A stretch of 64,000 nt of DNA from Saprospiraceae bacterium (GCA_022448945.1 JAKVCV010000011.1:62001-126000); one strand, 5' to 3'; counted from the stretch's first letter, positions 1-9,950 are shown. Numbers and translations: made by a program. Notes: generated by a model from the letters alone, not told the origin.

Positions 1-40
1 ATCAGCGAAACCTGTATGAAATTCAATAGATTACGATTCG

Positions 41-72
41 TTTGACCATCTCCCTATTATAACCTATCTTTG
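41..72 (+). promoter_or_regulatory. Bacteroidota-type promoter for ygiQ
   Basis: TTTG at 41-44 and TATCTTTG at 65-72 are separated by 20 bases. This matches the Bacteroidota sigma-ABfr consensus (TTTG, 19-21 bases, TAnnTTTG) and lies 30 bases before the ygiQ start codon. Confidence 0.7.
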
Positions 73-101
73 CAGTGTTACCCATATAGAGTGAAATTAA
101 C

Positions 102-2039
102 ATGCAAGATCAATACAAAATAACAGATTGGCTCCCTACAACAAAAAAGGAAGTAGAACGCCGTGGCTGGGATGAACTCGACGTCATCCTTTTTAGCGGC
201 GATGCGTACGTTGACCACCCTGCATTTGGAGCAGCTGTTATAGGGCGTATAATGGAAGACATGGGCTTAAAAGTAGCTATTGTTCCTCAACCCAATTGGC
301 AAGATGATTTACGAGACTTTAAAAAACTAGGTAAACCACGATTGTTTTTTGGCGTCACTTCTGGCTGTATGGACTCAATGGTTAATCACTATACTGCTAA
401 TCGCAGACGCCGCTCAACAGATGCTTATAGCCCTGATGGGAAAAGTGGATTTCGCCCTGATTATTCAACTACTGTATATACTCAAATACTCAAAAAATTA
501 TTCCCTGATATACCTGTTATGATTGGAGGAATAGAAGCATCATTACGAAGGGTAACTCATTACGATTATTGGCAAGACGAATTATTTCCTACTATTTTAA
601 AAAGTTCAGGTGCTGACCTTTTAGTTTATGGAATGGGAGAACAGCCTCTTAGAGATTTGGTTAACTTATTAGAAAGAGGGGTCCCATTTTCTTCTTTAAA
701 AACTATAGAACAAACAGCCTTTTTAGTGAAGCAAGGGAATATTCCAAAAAACAAAAACTGGAAAGATAAAGTCCTCGCATCTCACGAAGCCTGCCTTAAA
801 AACAAAAAAACTTTTGCAAGCAATTTTAAATTTATCGAGCAGGAATCAAATAACTTAAATGCTAAACGACTCTTGCAAGATATTGGAAACGAAACTTTGG
901 TTGTCAATCCTCCCTACAAAACAATGACCGAAAAAGAAATTGATGCCTCTTTTGACCTACCATACACTAGACAACCGCATCCCAAATACAATAAAAGAGG
1001 CCCTATCCCTGCATATGAAATGATAAAATTTTCGGTTAATATGCACCGAGGATGTTTTGGTGGATGCAGCTTCTGTACGATTTCTGCACATCAGGGAAAG
1101 TTTATTGCCAGTCGTTCCAAAAGGTCAATATTAAAGGAAGTTGATCAGATAACTAAAGACAAAGATTTTAAGGGATACATAAGTGATTTAGGAGGGCCCT
1201 CTGGCAATATGTACCGTATGAAGGGGAAAGTACAGTCTATTTGTGATAAATGCATTAGTCCCTCATGCATTTCTCCTTCAATTTGTAGCAACCTAGATAC
1301 TTCTCATGCTGCAATGACCGAAATATATCGCGAGGTAGACAACCATCCGTCTGTTAAGAAAGCTTTTGTAGGCTCTGGAATTCGATATGATTTACTTGTT
1401 CCCGAATTTAATAAAAATGCCGACAAGCAAGATCTTGAAGATTATTCAGAACAATTGATTACCAGGCATGTTTCAGGCAGATTAAAAGTAGCCCCAGAAC
1501 ACACTTCCGACAATGTTCTAAAGATAATGAGAAAACCTTCATTCAAACATTTTCATACTTTCAAAAAGATGTTTGACAAAATCAACAAAAAACACAACCT
1601 GAATCAACAGCTAATTCCGTACTTTATCTCCAGCCACCCTGCATGCGAATTAGAAGACATGGCAAACCTTGCAGCAGAAACTAAAGACATGGGCTTTCAA
1701 CTTGAACAGGTTCAGGACTTCACTCCTACCCCTATGACAGTTGCAACTGTTATATATTATTCGGGTTATCACCCCTATACCTTACTCCCTACGTTCACCC
1801 CTAAGGCTGCTGAAGATAAAAAAAATCAACATCGTTTTTTCTTTTGGTATAAAAAAGAAAATCATCGTTGGATTAAAAATGTCTTAAATAAAAGTAACAG
1901 ACAAGATCTTATAAATAAATTATTATCCTCTGCAACACCTGAAAATAACAAAAAGCCCTATTTGTCTTCTTTAAAGGGGAGAAAGGGCAAATCTTTTAAA
2001 AAGAAATATCACAAGAATAAAAAAAGAAATGGCAAATAA
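102..2039 (+). CDS. ygiQ: YgiQ family radical SAM protein
   Basis: A 645-residue protein of the YgiQ (UPF0313) radical SAM family. The 4Fe-4S cluster ligands are visible as CFGGCSFC, with Cys318, Cys322 and Cys325. The N-terminal half carries the family blocks GDAYVDHPAFG and GVTSGCMDSMVNHYT. A second Cys-rich stretch around residues 383-396 follows the core domain. The C-terminus is lysine-rich, ending in a basic tail. Length is normal for the family. The reaction is not established for the family, so only SAM cleavage and [4Fe-4S] binding are inferred. A consensus promoter lies just upstream. The gene converges on the next one with three bases between the stop codons and no obvious terminator hairpin. 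Confidence 0.95.
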   Translation: MQDQYKITDWLPTTKKEVERRGWDELDVILFSGDAYVDHPAFGAAVIGRIMEDMGLKVAIVPQPNWQDDLRDFKKLGKPRLFFGVTSGCMDSMVNHYTANRRRRSTDAYSPDGKSGFRPDYSTTVYTQILKKLFPDIPVMIGGIEASLRRVTHYDYWQDELFPTILKSSGADLLVYGMGEQPLRDLVNLLERGVPFSSLKTIEQTAFLVKQGNIPKNKNWKDKVLASHEACLKNKKTFASNFKFIEQESNNLNAKRLLQDIGNETLVVNPPYKTMTEKEIDASFDLPYTRQPHPKYNKRGPIPAYEMIKFSVNMHRGCFGGCSFCTISAHQGKFIASRSKRSILKEVDQITKDKDFKGYISDLGGPSGNMYRMKGKVQSICDKCISPSCISPSICSNLDTSHAAMTEIYREVDNHPSVKKAFVGSGIRYDLLVPEFNKNADKQDLEDYSEQLITRHVSGRLKVAPEHTSDNVLKIMRKPSFKHFHTFKKMFDKINKKHNLNQQLIPYFISSHPACELEDMANLAAETKDMGFQLEQVQDFTPTPMTVATVIYYSGYHPYTLLPTFTPKAAEDKKNQHRFFFWYKKENHRWIKNVLNKSNRQDLINKLLSSATPENNKKPYLSSLKGRKGKSFKKKYHKNKKRNGK

Positions 2040-2042
2040 GTT

Positions 2043-3467
2043 TTATTTAGACCACCTCTTTAAAACATCGTTTAAATCCTTAATCAAAATAGGTTTTGAA
2101 AGATAATCATCCATACCTAAAGACAAGTACTTATCAACCTCAACTTTAAGTGCATTGGCACTAAGCCCTATTATAGGAGGCAAACTATCAAACTTTTTAT
2201 TCAATTCTTGAATAGCAGAAATCCCATCCATAACTGGCATCTGAACATCCATAAATATCAAATCAAACTTATTGGGTGAAAACATATTTAATGCTTCATG
2301 ACCGTTATTTGCAATTTCAACCTTACATCCAAGTTTTTCAAGCATCAGGTTAGCCACCTTTTGATTAACAACATTATCTTCAACCAGAAGTATTTTTAAG
2401 TCATATTTGACTTTTTCATTGTTATCATTAGCCTCGTTTTCTTGAACTTCTTTTTGTTCTATTAGATCAACTTGAAACGTAAATGAAAAAACAGAGCCCT
2501 TTCCCAATTGACTATTTACATTTATTTCGCCCCCCATCAATCGAACAAGTTTTTTGCAGATTGTCAATCCTAAACCAGTTCCTGAAGAGTTCCTATAGTC
2601 CAATTGATGAAATTCTTCAAATATTACTTTTTGATCTTCCTCGTTCAAACCAATTCCTGTATCAGAAACACTTACTTGATATATGGCTTTATTATCATCT
2701 ATTTTTTTTATGCTTTCAACAAGAATTTCAATTTTTCCATCATTTGTGAATTTTATAGCATTTCCAATAAGATTAGACAAAATTTGGCTAAAACGATTAT
2801 TGTCAAATCTAATCCAAGAATGTATACCTTCAACGATTTCATAGCTAATTTTAATGCCTTTATTTTCAGCACTGGCCATAAAAATACTTGTAACATGATT
2901 TATTATTTGATTTAAATTACAGTTTCTTGGTATTAACTGCATTTTATTTTCTTCAATCTTAGATAGATCAAGCACATCATTTAAAATGTTCATTAGCCCC
3001 AATGAAGAGTCGTATATAATATTAATCTTTTCCTTTTGCAGTACTGAAAGGGTATTATCATCTTTTATAATATTTAGCATTCCAATTATTCCATTCATAG
3101 GCGTCCTAATTTCATGGCTCATATTTGCCCAAAATATATCCTTAAAATGTAATGATTCCTGGAGCTGTTTTGTAGATTTTCGTAGAGAGGCTGTCTGATA
3201 TTCAATTTCTTTCTGAAGTGTTGAATTAAGATGTTCAATTTTATCCTGTCGATCACCAACAAACCAAGAAATTATGCCAAGAATAAATGGTGCTAAATCT
3301 ACAATGTAATGAATTGGATTAATAACATGAACAATAAAGATATTTTCTATAGAACAGTATAAACCTAAACGATATAAGTCCGTGAATACTGCAATAAAGG
3401 GGAAAAGCAATCCAAAAAACACTCCAAATATTGTATATTTAAATTTATTTAAGGAGTGTAATTTCAT
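2043..3467 (-). CDS. Hybrid histidine kinase with C-terminal receiver domain
   Basis: A 474-residue membrane sensor kinase. Two hydrophobic segments lie at about residues 11-30 and 45-70, with little periplasmic sequence between them. A coiled-coil linker (about 72-108) leads to the dimerisation/phosphoacceptor domain with His118 in ANMSHEIRTPMNG. The ATPase domain has the N box (NLIGNAIKF, about 232-240), G1 (DTGIG, 269-273) and G2 (GTGLGL, 296-301). The C-terminal receiver domain has phosphoacceptor Asp407 in IFMDVQMP and the acidic pair in VEDN (362-365). No output domain is present, so phosphate probably passes to a phosphotransfer protein or response regulator elsewhere. The signal is unknown because there is no sizeable sensor domain. 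Confidence 0.93.
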   Translation of the reverse strand: MKLHSLNKFKYTIFGVFFGLLFPFIAVFTDLYRLGLYCSIENIFIVHVINPIHYIVDLAPFILGIISWFVGDRQDKIEHLNSTLQKEIEYQTASLRKSTKQLQESLHFKDIFWANMSHEIRTPMNGIIGMLNIIKDDNTLSVLQKEKINIIYDSSLGLMNILNDVLDLSKIEENKMQLIPRNCNLNQIINHVTSIFMASAENKGIKISYEIVEGIHSWIRFDNNRFSQILSNLIGNAIKFTNDGKIEILVESIKKIDDNKAIYQVSVSDTGIGLNEEDQKVIFEEFHQLDYRNSSGTGLGLTICKKLVRLMGGEINVNSQLGKGSVFSFTFQVDLIEQKEVQENEANDNNEKVKYDLKILLVEDNVVNQKVANLMLEKLGCKVEIANNGHEALNMFSPNKFDLIFMDVQMPVMDGISAIQELNKKFDSLPPIIGLSANALKVEVDKYLSLGMDDYLSKPILIKDLNDVLKRWSK

Positions 3468-3645
3468 ATTTTATGAGAAAACTTCAAATAAGTGAATAAT
3501 AAAAAGGAAGAAATGCAAAGATGAAAATCATTAAAGAATAAAAATATTTCAATTAGGGTCTCTAATTATGTTTATGTACCCTTTGGATGTAATTTATCAA
3601 AAAAATTTACAATTAACGATAAAGGCATTACGAAAATTAGTTTTT

Positions 3646-4860
3646 TTAATAACTCCCTACAAACCCTTCTACTCCGGTTTTATAATCTCCAACAGCAGCA
3701 GAAAAATTATGTATATCTGCACGACTCAATTTTTGATCATATACAAAAAGCTGGTGATATATATATCCACCACTACCGTCCGATTCTGCATAATGAAAAC
3801 TAACTTCTAATTCAGTTGCATTTATTGGATGCAACTTTATGGCATAATAATGTACTGCTGTAGTAGAATCATTTGCAGGGACAGGATCCCCCAAGTTGTA
3901 GCCATTTGGTGCAGATTGCGTAAACACATGGGAATGTGGTGCGCCATTTGCATCAGCAATTTGATTTTTTAAAAAAGGAATGATCCTGTTTGGATTAGAT
4001 GGAGGCCCATTGCTGTCAAACCAAATATATCTATCCATCATTACAGGTGGATTACTTTCATCAAGATCTGCTTTCCGTTTTACACCAACCCAAACGCGCC
4101 TAGAAGTACCACTGGCATCAACATAAACAGGCTTAAATGTGCACATAACTCCATTTTCGTAGGTGCCGCCAACAGAACAATCAAGATCAGGTGTAGAACG
4201 AAAAATACCGCCAAAGGTAGTAGCACCAGAATGATTTTGTACAATGAAAGATCCATATACATTATGCGGATACCCTATCCATCCAACACCATTTCGATAC
4301 CAACTAACACCAATTTGATTCGAAACAGGAATGCTAAAAGCAAGAGGCTCAGACAAAGAAACACAACTAGTAAATGTACAGCTATTGGCATCAGAAACAG
4401 TTACGCAATGATTTCCGGCGTTGAGACCAACAGCAGTTTGTGTGCTTTGACCATCTGTCCACATATAACTATATGGTGGTGCCCCACATTTATGACTTAC
4501 TGTCGCTGTGCCATCAGAACCTCCATTTGCTGTAACATCCGTTGATAACATAGTGTCAGCAATAACACACCCTCCAGTTATTGTATCACCCAAAATCTGC
4601 CAACCATAACAATCGCTATAATAATAAAACCCAATAATATTATCTATTTGGAAAACAAGTAAACTTTCCTCAGGATTGTTTATTGCTAAACGGTGTGCTT
4701 TAGTCATTCTAGGCATTAGAAAACCTTTAGATGTAGATTGTAAGTCCAAAACCGAAGAAGCATCTGGAGCTGTTCCATCATTATTTAATGATATTCCTTG
4801 CTGCCCATTCAAGATTGAGGTAAATGATACTGCGAAGAGCAGCGCTATCAGACATTTCAT
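3646..4860 (-). CDS. Secreted protein with SprB-like repeat
   Basis: A 404-residue predicted secreted protein. Residues 1-19 form a signal peptide. Residues 25-55 resemble an N-terminal block common in Bacteroidota surface proteins (NNDGTAPDASSVLDLQSTSKG). Residues about 103-170 look like one SprB repeat, with the CGAPPYSYMWTDGQST and SDANSCTFT signatures; SprB is the gliding adhesin in which this repeat was named. The remaining 220 residues are a beta-rich region I do not recognise. I see no T9SS C-terminal sorting domain, so how it reaches the surface, if it does, is unclear. It stands alone, convergent with nothing close by, and its function is unknown. Confidence 0.8.
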   Translation of the reverse strand: MKCLIALLFAVSFTSILNGQQGISLNNDGTAPDASSVLDLQSTSKGFLMPRMTKAHRLAINNPEESLLVFQIDNIIGFYYYSDCYGWQILGDTITGGCVIADTMLSTDVTANGGSDGTATVSHKCGAPPYSYMWTDGQSTQTAVGLNAGNHCVTVSDANSCTFTSCVSLSEPLAFSIPVSNQIGVSWYRNGVGWIGYPHNVYGSFIVQNHSGATTFGGIFRSTPDLDCSVGGTYENGVMCTFKPVYVDASGTSRRVWVGVKRKADLDESNPPVMMDRYIWFDSNGPPSNPNRIIPFLKNQIADANGAPHSHVFTQSAPNGYNLGDPVPANDSTTAVHYYAIKLHPINATELEVSFHYAESDGSGGYIYHQLFVYDQKLSRADIHNFSAAVGDYKTGVEGFVGSY

Positions 4861-5118
4861 GTTTTGTGCGTTTTATTTGTAATAAAAAAAATAAACAATC
4901 GAGGTGTTTTAATAATTATAGGCCTAAAACCATTCCAAAACACAAAGAGCTGTTAAGCAGAGTGTTACAGCTGAATAAGCCTTTTTATAATTCCATTTTT
5001 TAGAAAAATTTCTAAATTTTAGACACATAATTAGGAATATTTCATTAGAGATATATTGATAAAGTAATAACATCTTTTATATATCTTAATGGTCAATTTT
5101 TAATCCTATTTTATTACA

Positions 5119-5505
5119 ATGAAAAAAAACATTTTTTATAATCTATTAATTACTATATTATTGTTCCCATATGTAATTGGAAGATGGGTTCTTTGGCCTT
5201 TTGGTGAAGGTATATGGACTTTTGAGGTGTTTATAGTTTTTGGAACTCTGGGAATAGGTGTCATCTTATCAATTTCAAATATCCTATTATGCTTCAGTCT
5301 GAAGTGGACAAATTATAAACCTATATTACTAAAATCAACCATTATCTTTAATTCAATTCTATTGCCATATCCTATCTATTCAGGTATTTTAATAGGCCTT
5401 GAAGGAGATCCAGTAATAATTGATATAGCTGCAATATTATTTCTTTATGGCAATATTTGGTTATCAAATAAGGAATATCAAAAACTAATCAAACCGTCTA
5501 TATAA
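5119..5505 (+). CDS. Small integral membrane protein, unknown function
   Basis: A 128-residue hydrophobic protein with about four membrane segments (roughly residues 5-22, 30-55, 68-88 and 95-112) and short charged loops. I recognise no family. It lies alone on the + strand between a divergent secreted-protein gene and the aldehyde dehydrogenase gene. Continuous hydrophobic helices with charged loop ends support real coding. Function is unknown. Confidence 0.65.
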   Translation: MKKNIFYNLLITILLFPYVIGRWVLWPFGEGIWTFEVFIVFGTLGIGVILSISNILLCFSLKWTNYKPILLKSTIIFNSILLPYPIYSGILIGLEGDPVIIDIAAILFLYGNIWLSNKEYQKLIKPSI

Positions 5506-5571
5506 CATGAGTTAACTGTTAATTGAAAATTATAAATCTGATTAATTGTTAACTCCTTTTGTCCTATTTAC

Positions 5572-5579
5572 TATCTTTG
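5572..5579 (+). promoter_or_regulatory. -7 promoter element for the aldehyde dehydrogenase gene
   Basis: TATCTTTG matches the Bacteroidota -7 consensus TAnnTTTG and lies 43 bases before the ATG at 5623. No clear TTTG is found at the ideal upstream spacing; a partial TTG is at 5546-5548. Confidence 0.5.
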
Positions 5580-5622
5580 CAAAGTTGATTTATAACTTAA
5601 ACATAAAACTTCATTAACAGAC

Positions 5623-7179
5623 ATGCAAGAAGTACTAAAAAAACCTATTATGCAAGACGTATTAAATAAATTGGGTCTCGAAAAAGTGAATTTTGGGACC
5701 AGCACCGGAGTAGAGTTTTTTGGAGATACAAGTCAAAATTTAATTGATTCTTTTTCACCTGTAGACGGACAATTGATTGGAAGAGTCAGTACAACTACTA
5801 AAACAGAATATGAAAAAGTAATGACATCTGCTGAAGCAGCCTTCAAAACATGGAGAACAATGCCGGCACCTCAAAGAGGAGAAATTGTAAGACAATATGG
5901 AGATGCTCTCCGCAAATATAAAGACGAACTTGGACGTCTAGTGTCTTATGAAATGGGCAAAAGCCTACAGGAAGGTTTTGGTGAAGTACAGGAAATGATA
6001 GATATATGTGATTTTGCTGTAGGCCTTTCACGTCAGCTTTACGGTTTAAGTATGCACTCTGAAAGACCCTCTCATCGCATGTACGAACAATGGCATCCAA
6101 TGGGTATTGTAGGGATAATTTCTGCATTCAATTTTCCTGTAGCCGTATGGGCATGGAATTCAATGATCGCAATGGTCTGTGGAAATGTATCTGTTTGGAA
6201 GGGCTCTGAAAAAACTCCATTATGTGGTCTTGCATGCCAAAATATCCTATCAGATGTATTGAAAGCAAATAACCTTCCAGAAGGAATTTCTTCTGTTGTT
6301 ACTGGCAACTATGAAGTAGGAGAATGGATGAGTACAGACAAACGTATACCCTTGTTATCTGCAACTGGATCTACACGGATGGGTAAAATCGTTGCCCAGA
6401 AAGTAGCAGCCCGTCTCGGACGTTATTTACTTGAATTGGGTGGCAATAACGCTATTATCGTAACGCCATCGGCAGACCTGGACGTTACATTGATCGGTGC
6501 TGTATTTGGAGCAGTAGGCACTTGTGGGCAACGATGTACTTCAACACGTCGACTTATCATTCATGAAAGCGTATATGATACTTTTGCACAAAAACTTGCA
6601 AACGCATATCAACAACTGCGGATTGGTGACCCATTAGATCAAAACAACCATGTCGGACCATTGATCGACAAAGACGCTGTAGCTATGTACAACAACTCTA
6701 TTAATGAAGCTCAAAAGTCGGGTGGAAAAATCTTAGTAGAAGGCGGAGTACTTAAAGGCGAGGGCTATGAAAGTGGTTGCTATGTTAAACCATGTGTGAT
6801 AGAAGTAGATGCACAATATGACATTGTCAAACATGAGACTTTTGCACCCATTTTATACCTAATGAAATATTCAACTTTAGAAGAAGCAATTCATATGCAA
6901 AATGATGTTCCACAAGGATTATCCTCAGCTATTATGACTACCAACTTAAGAGATTCTGAATTGTTCCTTAGTGCCCAAGGCTCTGACTGTGGCATTGCTA
7001 ACGTTAACATTGGAACTTCAGGAGCTGAAATCGGAGGTGCTTTTGGTGGTGAAAAAGAAACTGGTGGTGGTCGCGAATCAGGATCTGATTCTTGGAAAGC
7101 TTATATGCGTCGGCAGACAAACACTATCAATTACAGCACAGAAGTTCCGTTAGCACAAGGGATTAAATTTGATTTTTAG
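5623..7179 (+). CDS. Aldehyde dehydrogenase, ALDH7 type (alpha-aminoadipic semialdehyde dehydrogenase-like)
   Basis: A 518-residue NAD(P)-dependent aldehyde dehydrogenase. The catalytic cysteine is Cys305 in GTCGQRCTS and the general base Glu271 in LLELGGNN. The substrate-entry pattern (AFNFPVAVWAWN, and GTSGAEIGGAFGGEKETGGG near the C-terminus) is that of the ALDH7/antiquitin group, which oxidises alpha-aminoadipic semialdehyde (piperideine-6-carboxylate) in lysine degradation. The N-terminus contains a short near-repeat (MQEVLKKPI then MQDVLNKLG), so the ATG at 5650 is a possible alternative start. The gene is a single unit with its own promoter and a strong terminator. No other lysine-catabolism gene is adjacent, so the substrate is inferred from the family only. 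Confidence 0.93.
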   Translation: MQEVLKKPIMQDVLNKLGLEKVNFGTSTGVEFFGDTSQNLIDSFSPVDGQLIGRVSTTTKTEYEKVMTSAEAAFKTWRTMPAPQRGEIVRQYGDALRKYKDELGRLVSYEMGKSLQEGFGEVQEMIDICDFAVGLSRQLYGLSMHSERPSHRMYEQWHPMGIVGIISAFNFPVAVWAWNSMIAMVCGNVSVWKGSEKTPLCGLACQNILSDVLKANNLPEGISSVVTGNYEVGEWMSTDKRIPLLSATGSTRMGKIVAQKVAARLGRYLLELGGNNAIIVTPSADLDVTLIGAVFGAVGTCGQRCTSTRRLIIHESVYDTFAQKLANAYQQLRIGDPLDQNNHVGPLIDKDAVAMYNNSINEAQKSGGKILVEGGVLKGEGYESGCYVKPCVIEVDAQYDIVKHETFAPILYLMKYSTLEEAIHMQNDVPQGLSSAIMTTNLRDSELFLSAQGSDCGIANVNIGTSGAEIGGAFGGEKETGGGRESGSDSWKAYMRRQTNTINYSTEVPLAQGIKFDF

Positions 7180-7202
7180 CATATAAAAAAAAGATTTAAA
7201 CC

Positions 7203-7236
7203 AAAGCGCAAATTACTTGAGTAATTTGCGCTTTTT
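7203..7236. terminator. Strong bidirectional intrinsic terminator
   Basis: A perfect 14-base-pair stem (7203-7216 with 7221-7234) closes a four-base loop, with T-runs on both sides. It lies between the convergent aldehyde dehydrogenase and TraB/GumN genes and can serve both. Confidence 0.9.
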
Positions 7237-7256
7237 ACATAACTAGTAATATATAA

Positions 7257-8180
7257 TCATTTCATTGCGACAACCTTATACCCTGCTTTTCGCAATAGTC
7301 TTATTACACCATTTTCTCCCCCTAAATGGCCTGCACCAACCGCAAAAAAGGTAGGCATTTCCTTTGAAATTTCACCTATTTTAGGAATCCATTTCTTATT
7401 TCTATCGTCCAATAAAGCATCCTTACCTTCCATGGCATCAAGATCTTCCTGCATCGATTCAAGCATGCCATCTATATCCTGTTCTTTGTATTTTGTAACC
7501 ATCATAGCAAATTCATTTTGATCTCCTTTCCCTTCTTTAAGATTTTTAACCATTTTAACTAATTCCTCAGCTTGAACTTTATAAGGAATTTGATTAAAGA
7601 CTGCCATTTGCTCTGCTACAGTTTCTAATCCACCAAATGCCATATCTGCTTTGCGTGCTTTAGCTGTAAGTTCCATTTCATACATTTTTACAGGCCCATC
7701 TATCATTTCCATATAAAGACCAGATTGCAAAAGCATAGGTTGCCAGTTTTGCCCCATTCCAAAAGTCATTTTAGCTTCCTGAGATTTAACTTCTTCGGTA
7801 AAATATTTTTTTACAATTTCATAATCTTGCTCCGATATAAGATCCTTTAGTGTTTGATCTCCTTTCATAGGTGCTAGCTGCATCATTTGTACAGCCATTA
7901 CTAATGACTGACTCATGTCAATCTCCATCACAAGCTTTTTACTTTTTTTAAAAGCTTTATCCATATTTTTATCCCAGAAAAAATCAGTTTTACTTATCAT
8001 ATGAATCGTTCCAAAAATATAGGATGTTTTAATCCCATTGCCACTAACTTTCCACAACAATGAATTTTCTAACTTATCCTGTCTTGGATTCTCTGAATCT
8101 AATTGCTCCTGAGCATTTAAATTGTGAAATGAAATAACACTAAATGTTATTGTAAAAAAAATTGCTATTGTTTTAAACAT
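7257..8180 (-). CDS. TraB/GumN family protein
   Basis: A 307-residue secreted protein of the TraB/GumN family (related to the erythromycin esterase/TIKI superfamily). A signal peptide covers residues 1-23. The two family signatures are present: SYIFGTIHM near the N-terminus and FAVGAGHLGGENGVI near the C-terminus. These carry the GTIH and GxxH residues thought to bind metal in TIKI-type peptidases. Bacterial members are poorly characterised, so peptidase activity is only a possibility. It is a single gene facing the aldehyde dehydrogenase across a shared terminator. Confidence 0.88.
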   Translation of the reverse strand: MFKTIAIFFTITFSVISFHNLNAQEQLDSENPRQDKLENSLLWKVSGNGIKTSYIFGTIHMISKTDFFWDKNMDKAFKKSKKLVMEIDMSQSLVMAVQMMQLAPMKGDQTLKDLISEQDYEIVKKYFTEEVKSQEAKMTFGMGQNWQPMLLQSGLYMEMIDGPVKMYEMELTAKARKADMAFGGLETVAEQMAVFNQIPYKVQAEELVKMVKNLKEGKGDQNEFAMMVTKYKEQDIDGMLESMQEDLDAMEGKDALLDDRNKKWIPKIGEISKEMPTFFAVGAGHLGGENGVIRLLRKAGYKVVAMK

Positions 8181-8678
8181 TCCATTGATATTTTAATTAT
8201 TAAATAACTTGCTTTTCGATTAATAAAACTCAGTATCAATCTATTCAAATTTGTTGCCAATTTCCGCAAACGTGACAATTTTGCAGAAAAGATTATATAT
8301 CTAAATATGAATAAAGACAAATTTAATAGAAAAAAAATACACAATTCATTAAAAAAATTCGTTGCCCTTCTCGTCCAATTTTTAGTGTATAAAAGCTATA
8401 GGCCATAAAATAAGAATTTGCAATTGGTATATTTCTATCACTTATATCTAATAAAACTATTGTATCTTTATATAAAACAACTCCATTAAATACATAAATA
8501 AAAAACAAAAAAGCAGTGAAATATGCTCTAATAAATAGACATCGATTCTATATATTGGACAAAAAACGAAAAAATAAAATCACAAACCACTGATTAACAG
8601 TGCTCTATAGTTTGGTTCCTTTTTTGCATCCTTTTTTGTATCATAGAATAGAAACAACTCCCCCAAAACCTAAATTTT
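8181..8678. other. AT-rich intergenic region, no gene seen
   Basis: About 500 bases between divergent genes. It presumably holds the promoters of both neighbours, but no clear TAnnTTTG element with a partner box is seen. One short minus-strand frame at 8323-8508 has no family resemblance, and its composition matches non-coding AT-rich DNA. No RNA fold or repeat was recognised. Confidence 0.5.
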
Positions 8679-9191
8679 ATGAAAAATCTATGTTTTACAC
8701 TACTAATTAGCTCATTAGGTCTAATACCTGTGAAAAGCCAAGACCTTTACATAAAATTCTATTCTGAATTTAGTGTTAATTATGGGTTGCAAACTGTTGA
8801 TTCTATTAACTTTTCTGCTTCACATATGAATGTACATTTATGGGGAGGAAATAGCCAAAGTTACAGAATGGATACCATACTTTATTATAACTTTCAACCT
8901 AGTTCAATAGGAGTAAGCATTATAGAGGAAAAAGAAGAGGTATTAATTTACCCAAATCCAAGCAATGGATTAATACATTTATCCTATGACTTAACAAAAG
9001 CAACCCAAACAAAAATCTTAATTTACAATATATCAGGTCATCTTATGTGGTCTAGGAGCGAAAATCAAATTAAAGGCAAGCTTACAGAAACTCTAAATTT
9101 AAAAGAAATAGGATTAAAAACGGGAGTCTATTTCATAGAGTTAACAACTGATTCAAAGCGACATATAAATAAGCTAATCTTAAACCTATGA
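8679..9191 (+). CDS. Small T9SS-sorted secreted protein
   Basis: A 170-residue secreted protein. Residues 1-20 are a signal peptide. A short region (21-75) follows. From about residue 90 there is a type A T9SS C-terminal sorting domain, with the signature IYPNPSNGLIHLSY and the later block KTGVYFIELTTDS ending in KLILNL. The gene overlaps the next by four bases (ATGA), which indicates translational coupling. The mature part is very short, so it may be a small surface ligand or a partner of the downstream FISUMP-like protein. Confidence 0.82.
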   Translation: MKNLCFTLLISSLGLIPVKSQDLYIKFYSEFSVNYGLQTVDSINFSASHMNVHLWGGNSQSYRMDTILYYNFQPSSIGVSIIEEKEEVLIYPNPSNGLIHLSYDLTKATQTKILIYNISGHLMWSRSENQIKGKLTETLNLKEIGLKTGVYFIELTTDSKRHINKLILNL

Positions 9192-9925
9192 AATATTTAA
9201 CTAATATACTAATAGTGTTAACCTACTGCTACAATACTAGTGCACAAATATACATGCATGTTCGTTTAGCAAATGACACTATTAAAACTTTTGAAATTTC
9301 AGATGTTAGCAGAGTGTATTTCAATGATTTTGGAGGTTGCCCAGACTCATTAATTGACAATCGTGACAATCAGGTTTACGGAGTAGTCAGAATAAACAAC
9401 CAGTGCTGGATGACTGAAAATCTAAATTATGATGTACCCGGCGCAGCATTGATAGACATGCCAGCTCCCATCAGTGGACATGGCCGATTATATGATTGGG
9501 AGACACTAATGAACGGTGCCCCATCTAGTACTTTAAATCCAAGTGGTGTCAAAGGTATTTGTCCTGATGGCTGGCACGTTCCGAGTCACTCAGAATGGAA
9601 TGAAATGGAAATAGAACTTGGAATGTCTAAATCCGACACTAGCTCTACAGGGTGGCGAGGAACACATGGAATTAAGTTAAAGTCAACATCTGGCTGGAAT
9701 AACGGTGGCAATGGGGATAACTCAAGTAATATGAATGTGCTTCCAGCAGGAGGTTACTTCAGCTCCTTATATGGTCAAGGAGGAAATGCAGCATTTTGGA
9801 CTACAACAGAGTTTTCCAGTACATCGTCCTGGGGACGTGCTTTAAAGCATCAATATTCAGGGGTAGGAAGTTACTATTATTATTTAAAAAGTTATGGTTT
9901 TTCTTGTCGTTGCGTAATGGACTAA
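9188..9925 (+). CDS. FISUMP-domain secreted protein
   Basis: A 245-residue secreted protein. A signal peptide covers residues 1-19. Residues 22-45 (YMHVRLANDTIKTFEISDVS) are of a type often seen at the start of such Bacteroidota proteins. The main part is a Fibrobacter succinogenes major paralogous (FISUMP) domain: GVVRINNQCWMTENLNY, GICPDGWHVPSHSEWNEME, LPAGGYF, FWTTTEFSS and a final SCRCV. It lacks a T9SS tail of its own, unlike the upstream gene with which it overlaps by four bases. The two are probably an operon. The role of FISUMP domains is unknown. Confidence 0.85.
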   Translation: MKYLTNILIVLTYCYNTSAQIYMHVRLANDTIKTFEISDVSRVYFNDFGGCPDSLIDNRDNQVYGVVRINNQCWMTENLNYDVPGAALIDMPAPISGHGRLYDWETLMNGAPSSTLNPSGVKGICPDGWHVPSHSEWNEMEIELGMSKSDTSSTGWRGTHGIKLKSTSGWNNGGNGDNSSNMNVLPAGGYFSSLYGQGGNAAFWTTTEFSSTSSWGRALKHQYSGVGSYYYYLKSYGFSCRCVMD

Positions 9926-9950
9926 AGCGAATCATTTCTAATTATACTCT

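Noticed and set aside
8323-8508. 61-codon minus-strand frame in the large intergenic gap
   Set aside because: It lies in AT-rich DNA, has no recognisable domain or leader, and its composition resembles non-coding sequence.
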